DNA of 64,000 bases, taken from Psococerastis gibbosa. Taxonomy: Eukaryota > Arthropoda > Insecta > Psocodea > Psocidae. A model generated the notes under the pieces. It worked only from the letters and a program-made list of their open reading frames with translations, searched no databases and was not told the DNA's origin. The position numbers were made by a program, and so were the translations under genes. How positions within the stretch are numbered: position 1 is the first letter of the stretch; every line of letters starts with the position of its first letter. Where the stretch lies: the NCBI GenBank assembly GCA_963971405.1, contig OZ020489.1:36861047-36925046 (forward strand). Reading direction: 5' to 3'. Shown one piece after another: positions 24,301 through 33,300 of the stretch.

Positions 24301-27300
24301 ACGATAGCTTATTTAAACTGTCATATTTTAAATTACTCCCGACACCTCTCCAACTTTTACTCCAATTCGGCAAGTAGCCAAACTGCCCATTGCGTAAACA
24401 TCCGTCAATACTTGTTTCTTTTAAGATCATATTTACTTTTGAGCATAGGAAGTCTTCGAAGTATAAATAACGCATGATGAAACGGTCAGAGTGCCAGACG
24501 ACTAATGCCGTTTCAACACATTTACGCCCACGACGAGATAAACAAAATTGAGTCACTCATCGTAGTTATATTTAAAGTGAAAAATTAAACAGATGGAAAT
24601 AACACAAAAACAGTCCAATGAGACAAAGCAGTAGAAGCCGGGAAGATAGGCCGTTGTCGTTCTGAAAACGTACTTCCAAACGTTGCTGCTGAGCTTCCAA
24701 GATACAGTCTTCGAAGTCTACGCAGTTCCACTGAAGATGTCGACCGCAGATGTTGACGAAACGTTAGGTAGTACGCTTTCACAACGACCACGGCCCATCA
24801 TCCCGGATTCTACTGCCTCGTCACGTAACTCCGGCCGTGAAAGCTTTTGTAACAGGTATATAGTCCAATGAGAATTTTCAAATATACCGTATTATTCGTA
24901 CAATATTGGGTGTAAGGGAATGGAAAAAATACCCCCTGAAAAGCCCTCCGATTTGTAAAGAAAGACAAACCATTGAGGTTTAGGCCTGAGGACTCACTGA
25001 GGATCCTCTCTCTTGGCTACTGACATATTAGGGATTTTGTGGTCCGCAGCATTTCCAGCAGCCGCGTTTTTTCCTTACCAGGGACTCATGAGCTCTCTTC
25101 TATATCAGTAGTGTTACTGTACAGGTTTTAAATATTTTTTTTCTCAAAAAATTCAATATACAGTCATAATATGCATAATAATGCTAACAGTTTTAAAAAA
25201 TTTGACCGCGTTCTTATTATTTTTGCTAGCAAAATGTCAACTATCTTCATTTTTGGAAGAAATTACATTGCTTTTATAACTGATGGAGTGATGGGAACAG
25301 TTATGAGGTACCGCTAGGTAGTGGTGTTTATGACCAAGTTTGGTGCAATTATAATTATTATCTGAAATAGTTCTGGAGAAAATAGTGAAAAAGACCGCGT
25401 TCTTATTATTTTATGACTGTCCCACACATACAATGTAACCACAACTCGATGCGTATCACAATACGTTAACGTTTATTAATTGATTAGTGAAATTTTCTCA
25501 TCTATGGCACGGTTGGTAAATTCATCTGTTTCTTGCGGTTTTCGGGGTTTGAACCACCAACGTGTCAGCGCATAGCCAGTTCTCCTATCAACTGGACTAT
25601 CTGTTTTATTTTAGAGTTGGCATCAGGAATGCTTCAAATGTGGCGACTGCTCGAAACGACTCGACTCCGTGAACTGTTGTGAAGGTCCGGATAAGAACAT
25701 TTATTGCAAAGGTTTGTTCAAAAAACATCACGCGCTCGGCTCACTCTCTTCTATCGCTTACGCTTTCTATTAGTTTATTGAAGCTTTTCTTAATTTGAGG
25801 AGACAATTAATCCGCCATTGTTGTGATGTGCCCGAAAACTTGGCGTAGACTCTTAAGCTGCCCATTTGTCGAGCATTTTAATTTTACGGCAGTTCTCCTT
25901 GCTACGTACATGAAAACTGAAACGTTAAAATTATTAATTCCAGTCATGAATTGTATCATGCTTATGTTGCACATCATATGCTTCTTTAAAGGCTTTTGAT
26001 TTGAGATCCTCCGTGAGAGTACGGGTACAATCAGCACAGTTTATAAGGATGCGCTGAAAAAAGGTCTGCACCACCGTATAGAATTCTTTGTGTACTGTAT
26101 GTATACACAGTACAGCAGTACACGGGCGACATACAATTTGATGGAATTGCAGAAATAATAGCCTACTTAATTTAGCAACAATAAATACTTATGTGTTAAC
26201 CGGATACTTAAATGATCAGAGTCCAAATATTGTCAATTATATTTTGTAGCTCTTATGGATATAAAAACCTTAGTAGGATCTGCCATAGATTTTCTTATTG
26301 GTAACATTTCCTACTAACACGTCTTCCTAATGACCGCATCATACAGAAATGAAAGTGTGTTGTGTTTTCCCTAGTGTGTTATGGCAAGAAATTTGGACCT
26401 AAAGGCTACGGATATGGCCAGGGAGGTGGCGCGCTACAGAGTGATTCCACCATCCCCAACGGGTAAGAAATAAGCAAAAAATAGTAAAAGCACTGTACAT
26501 AGAAGGTGGACGCTTTGTAACAAAAATGCAAAAGAGTTCTATATTGCTTGAAGCTAACTTAGTTGAATTGTTTACATAAAACGGGAACATGTGTTCCTTA
26601 AAAGGGGGAAAACAGAGCTGTTTTAAGAGGACATGCTACGTAGAAAATGAGCACCCCAAAATTTGTTGTTTTTATAGACTTTTAATTTTTTATTTAATTA
26701 ACAAAGCAAGTCATTACAGGTTTGGCTCATGGAAGTTGTAGAAGACTACTTCATGCATCATATAATCGAGTATTTTTACTTTTCGGTTTTGTAGTTCTTC
26801 CAAAAATCCCAGAATACGCATAATTTTAGTCCGTTCTGGTATTTATGAAAGAACTAAGGCACTAAAAATTTAATATTTCCTATGACATGATGCATGAAAC
26901 AGTCTTCTACAACTTCCATGAGCCAAATTTTTAATGACTTGTTTTGTTAATTGAATAAAAAATAAAAAGTCAATAAAAACAACAAATTATGGGGTGCTCA
27001 TTTTCTACGTAGCATGTCCTCTTAAGAAGGCACGCCGGAATATACACTTTTTTACGACATAAGTTCCAAAGAATTTTGTTAATAAATATAAATGTAATTT
27101 CAATGAGCCCATAATTCATCATTACTGTAGAACGTAGAATTTGATCGAGTATACTGTTCAGTCAGAACATGTAGAGTAGTGGTACAGACTCATTCTTTCC
27201 CCTGAAAGGTTGTTGGTTCGAATCCCATACTTGCTACATTTTCTGGACATGCTTCGGAGGGCATGTAAAGCAGGAGGTCTCGCACCTCTCATTCTAGTTG

Positions 27301-30300
27301 AGTGTAAGAGAGGGCTTTATAGCCCTTACCTCCGCTACATTGGTTTAGTAATAGAAAAAAGTCAATATTTATTTATGTTCACCTTTCCTATTCCTATTTT
27401 CCTTTTTTTTTTATTCCTTATTTTTTACCCAGCCGTTTGTAAAAAAAAAAATCAATGATTATTATTTGCCACAGTAAAATACTATTACTATCTTAGCTAT
27501 TTGCTGGAAATAATTCTGCGAGTAATAATATCAGGGGAAAAAATCGCCGAACCTGGAGGCAGGCCCATGGCACATGTTTTTTTTTTTTTTTTTTTTTTAA
27601 TGAAATTAACATGAATATTTTTTTTTATTAAATTTGGGAATATAGGTAGTTGTGGTATATAATGTATGTAATTTACAATATAGTATAATATACGTATTAC
27701 TTCGTCGTTTACAACATATTTAATCCGTTTTTTTTTAAATTTAAATTTCGCATAGTAAGCAAAGAATCTTTCAATTACCTGCTATGTGGGGCTATGTGCA
27801 TTGTGGGACTCATGGCTTTTAGGCCTGATTTTTATTTTTCTGTCAGAACATATTTTATAGTAGTGGCACGGCCTCTGACTTTCACCCGAAAGGTTGTTGG
27901 TTCGAGACTCACACTAGCTATATTTTCTTCGGAAGGCATGTAAAACACGCGGTCCCGGATCTACCTACTGGAGAATCCCTAGTACAGTGAAAGCTCTGGC
28001 TTTGCAGCACTAACATCACTAGGTTGGCTTAGTAATAGAGCAAAAAGTCATTATTTATACTTATTTATTTATGTACTGGCCATTATTATCGCTTTCTAGC
28101 AGTGGCGGCGCTACGGGGGTGCCCGAGGGGGCCTGCCCCCCCCCCCCCCAACAGTTTCTCCGGCCCCTCTGGAGCCCCCCCCCCCAGTTTTGAGATATTT
28201 TACATCTTTTACTTTTATTTACTATTACATTTTACAATAATTGAACGGTATACCTACTGCCAATGAAAAGTGTTTTGTTTTTTCATTGGCCCCCCCAGAT
28301 AGAAGTCATGCCCCTCCATGGTCCCCCGCCTTAAAATTTCTAGCGCCGCCACTGCTTTCTAGCCTTTGTCTCTGATTAATGGATTATAATTGGCTTAAAT
28401 ATTCTTGGCGCTTATGGCTGACCTGTTTGGCACTAATATAAATATTGCTTTTGTTGTTGTTGCTGTTTAGTTTGCTACGCAAAGCGGTATGGACCAAGAG
28501 GATACGGTTATGGGGGCGGACTGTCTGTCGGTCTCACCTGCGACATAACCGACTGCCCTAGGTACTGCCTCAATACCACTGTTGCTTAGTTACAAAAGTT
28601 CCTACAGACCAAAAGTACAAAATAATAGGCGAATAATAAATTAAGTTTTTAATAGAGACCTACGACGTACTTAACTCTTGAGAAAGTGTTCCTGTTAATT
28701 TGCTAAAACGACTCTACAGGCAAATACAGAATCTCGATTACCGACCTCCTTTTAACCGACCCTTAGTTTAACCGACCACTCAAGTCCCAACAAGTTTGCT
28801 TACCTACCAGTTCCTACAGACCAAAAGAAAAAAATAATATAGGCTAATAATAAATAAAGTTTTTAATAGAGGTCTACTTATCTCTCGAGAAAGTGTTCCT
28901 GTTAATTGGCTTAAACGACTCTACATGAAAATACAGAATCTCGATTAACCGACCTCCTTTTAACTGACCCTTAGTTTAACCGACCACTCAAGTCCCAACA
29001 AATTTGCTTACCTACCAGTTCCTAAAGACCAAAAGTAAAAAATAATATAGGCTAATAATAAATTATGTTTTTAATAGAGGTCTACTTATCTCTCGAGAAA
29101 GTGTTCCTGTTAATTGGCTTAAACGACTCTACATGAAAATACAGAATCTCGATTAACCGAACTCCTTTTAACTGACCCTTAGTTTAACCGACCACTCAAG
29201 TCCCAACAAGTTTGCTTACCTACCAGTTCCTACAGACCAAAAGTAAAAAATAATAGGCTAATAATAAATAAAGTTTTTAATAGAGGTCAACTTAACTCTC
29301 GAGAAATTGGCTTAAATGACTTTACATGAAAATACAGAATCCCGATTAACCGACCTCCTTTTAACCGACCCTTAGTTTAACCGACCACTCAAGTCGCAAC
29401 AGGTTTGCTTACCACAAGAGTCATTCAATTCTTCACCTATGCTCCGTGCTCAGTTTTCAGAATTTTTCAAGAAATGTCTAAAACGTTCTTTTCTACTTTC
29501 CCTGCACATATGTATGTAATGTATATTATGGTGTTACCAATTTGTTTGACTTTGTTTCATTAAGTTTAGAAATAGGGTGTACATTTGAAATTTTCCTTTT
29601 TTATTAAGCAGAATTCATTTCAACAATAAAAAGTTTTTGTTTACTACTATAATACCATAAACTCTAGTACTTTATAATAAGTAAAATAAGAAATCGGTTA
29701 ATACTGACCGGTCTGTGGGAATTTTTATTTTTTAAATCCCAACTAACTGCTTAAAATCGTCAAAATCAAGAAAATTCACTCCCTATCGAGTTCATAACAG
29801 TAAAGCTCGTGTTTCAATGGCGTAACTGATAAGGCAAATGTTTACTGTGTTTAATTGGTCAAGGGTTGATTTCATTTAAGCGAAAAAATTGCTTTAATGC
29901 GGGTTACCGCGTGTAAAATCAATATAGGTTAGAGATCGGCAATGGCATGGGCGTAGCTAGGATTGGATCCGCAGAGGGAGGACAGGCGCAAAAGTTCGAT
30001 TAAACCGCGAATAGTTTTCGCGGGTTTATTTGAATTTGTTTTTAAGAGTGTACAGCCCGTAGGAAATTGGCAGCCCGAAATTTAATACGTTTTATAGTAT
30101 TTGTTATTTAATTAACTAAGCATGTTATTAAAGATTTGGCTCATCAAAATTGTAGAAGACTACTTCATACATCATATAATAAGATATTTTTAATTTTCGA
30201 AATGGTAGTTTTTCATAATCATGCAAATATTTTATAAACCATAACTTTTCACGTATAATCGATTTTATAAAAAAAAAAAACTACAATTTCGAAAACTAAA

Positions 30301-33300
30301 AATACCTTATTATATGATGCATGAAGTAGTTTTCTACAACTTTGATGAGCCAAAGCTTTAATAAAATGCTTAGTTAATAAAATAAAAAGTATAAAATTTC
30401 GGGCTGCCACTTTCCTACGGTCTGTACACACTTAATATAACCACTAAAATCTGATTTATTGTACCTAGTTTAAATTCACTGCACTTTTTTGTATTGTCTA
30501 AATTCATAAAAGAAATCCCAATTCTATCTTTGCAGTGTTAATTCGTCCAATCCTTGTGGGGGGGGGGAGGGCGTCCCCTGCACCCCCTGCTACGTTCGTG
30601 CATGCAGGTCAACGTTTAAATACTTATGTACATATATTAAGCAGAATCATAGAATAAGTTACTATTAATGTAATTGACATTACGTATTTTTGGGGAAGAG
30701 CAGAGTTGCAAAGAAAACTTACTTAAAATAGATCTACTGTAATATTTATTTTTATTTCAGCGATAGCAACCTTCCACGGTTGGGAGTTATCGACGTAGGG
30801 AAAATCAAGGCACCACCTGGAAAAGGTTGCCCCCGCTGTGGCGGTGCTGTGTACGCCGCTGAACAAGTTCTCGCTAAGGGCAGGGTACGTAGTTACATAC
30901 TGTATGTATGTATGTGGTCCTTGCGAACCTTCACAAAATTTTACAGCGCCCGTAAAAAACATATTCGGGGATCAAAAACGTTTCTATACATTTCTATGGC
31001 AACCAGAAAGCACCACAACTTGGTAATCATATTCTTAGGGCTCTATATTAGACAGGTATTGTCATCCGCCATTTTTTATCCAATATAAGTCTGGTGTATA
31101 AGCCAAGCATTAGGCGTTTACCTATTTATTATTAGAAATTTATCGTTGTTTATTTATTTTTTATATAAAAAACGTTCTACCAATTAGGGAAGTGCTTCAT
31201 AAAAAAATACTAAACTTGTTTTCGTTTTTTTCAATCTTTTACTTTTCTTAAAAATAATTACAATACTTAGCATATAGGAAATATGGGATAAAAAATGGCG
31301 GATGACAATACCCGGGTATATAGTGCCTTACATATTCTTTACCGGATTTCAAAATTTCTCATGGGAACCGAATGTAGGGCGTGTCAACATCATTATGGGA
31401 CAATAATAAACTTTATTTATTTTATTGGTTGGCAGGAATGGCACATCAAGTGTTTCAAATGCAAGGACTGTACCAAGACCCTGGACTCGATCATTGCTTG
31501 CGACGGCCCTGACAGCGATGTCTACTGCAAGACATGTTACGGAAAGAAGTGGGGTCCCCACGGCTACGGCTTCGCCTGCGGATCTGGCTTCCTCCAGACA
31601 GATGGCCTAACGTAAGTCTATTCGAATCAAATAAGCCTTGCCGAGTGATATATAGGACCTTCCATTATACATTACATTCATTTGGCGCAGTCCGCCCAGT
31701 GGATGAGTTGATGGTAATCATATCATGTACTGCAGTGTATAATTTGTGATTGCAGTGAAGAAGATATCAAGAAGATGAAGCCATTCTACAACCCAGACAC
31801 CACGTCTATCATGGCCAACCAGGGCGAAGGCTGCCCACGATGTGGAGGTGCAGTATTTGCAGCCGAACAGCAGCTTGCAAAGGGAACGGTAAGTTTCTCT
31901 GCAAATATGAAGTTATGCAATTGTGCTAGTTAAAGGCAATGTTGGAGCAAAAGTAAATTTTGCTGTCGAGTAACGACCCAGTGGTTAAGAAAGCAAGGAC
32001 GTAAAACATTTAGATGTCAACATTTTTTTTTTTATAGAGAACTTTAGACATTTAAGTTTTAACAATAATAGTGATACAGGCCCCTAATTGGATGATGAAG
32101 TAAAAGGTGTACATCTAGAGTGCCCTAGTATTGGTTGCTTCTTTACAGTGACGTGGTAGCAGACATTCAAGACTTAGGTTGCGTTTCCATCGATCTCGCA
32201 TTGCAGAATGCAAGTGACATTGACGGAAATGTTTGTTTTTCTTTTTATAGAAATCTATTAAAATGTTTGTAATTAACATATCCCATGACGCCATTTTTTA
32301 ATTTTAGTTTGTTTGTGATTTTATTGTATGATCATTGATCAATTTTAACTATGGCACAGAGGAAAATAAACATTTCCGTCAATTCTGCAATGCGAGGTCG
32401 GTGGAAACGCCACCTAAGTCTTGAATGTCTGCTACCACGTCACCGTTGTTGGAAATAGCCCTAGCCGGTCAATGGAATGGGCACCTACCCGGCACCTGCG
32501 ACCCCGCTAGTAGCCTTTAGCTCAGTCCTAATAGGAGACATAATAATGTTATTATTTATTATTTTGCAGATGTGGCACAAGAAATGCTTCAACTGCGCGG
32601 ACTGCCACCGCCCCCTAGACTCTGTCCTTGCGTGTGACGGACCTGGCAAGGAGATCTTCTGCAAAGCTTGTTACGCGAAGAAGTACGGCCCAAAGGGCTT
32701 TGGCTATGGGCACACACCTACGCTTGTTTCCACCTCGGGGGAGTCCACCATCAGCTAGTAAGTATTGCGGACATAATGCAATCAAAGATTATAAAATAGA
32801 AGAGATACCTCACCATAAGAAAAGTAATGCTGATAGTGGTGAAACGCAAGGGAAAATGAGTGACATCAAAGATAATAACATAGAATTGGTGGCGCCTAAC
32901 CAGAAGCCAAGAGCGGAAGCTGATATGTACAAACGAATTAAGATTAGGAAAAAACATAGCAGCTTCCGGCATATTCACATATTAGGCGCCCATTCCACCG
33001 ACCGGCTAGGGCTATTTACAAAAACGGTGACGTGGTAGCAGACAGTCATGACTTAGGTGGCGTTTCCACCGATCTCGCATTGCAGAATGCAAATGACATT
33101 GACGGAAATGTTTGTTTTTCTTTTTATAGAAATCTATTAAAATGTTTGTACTTAACATATCCCATGACGCCATTTTTTAATTCTAGTTTGTTTGTGATTT
33201 TACTGTATGATCATTGATTAATTTTAACTATGGCATAGAGGAAAATAAACATTGCCGTCAATTCTGCAATGCGAGGTCGGTGGAAACCCCGCCTAAGTCT

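Larger units (their letters stand above)
23055..25614. other. Intron between alternative exons 4a and 4b
   Basis: It contains a diverged relative of the GGCGTCATGGGATATG MITE family at about 23845-24210 (TTAAAATTGATCAATAATCA and GTAAAATCATGATTTG blocks), a dispersed repeat at 24600-24870 and a small inverted-end element at 25160-25420. A small open frame follows exon 4a to 23206 and is probably fortuitous. Confidence 0.6.

Noticed and set aside
28597..29413. CRISPR-like array
   Set aside because: The units are ~208 bp tandem copies without unique spacers, in an animal intron.
31295..31435. ATG at 31295 as a separate gene start
   Set aside because: The open frame simply runs from intron sequence into Mlp84B exon 7; the acceptor GGCAG|GAA at 31436 explains the exon.
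33032..33217. Small open frames overlapping the MITEs at 32995 and 34098
   Set aside because: They translate the inverted repeats of non-coding MITEs and occur again wherever that repeat occurs.
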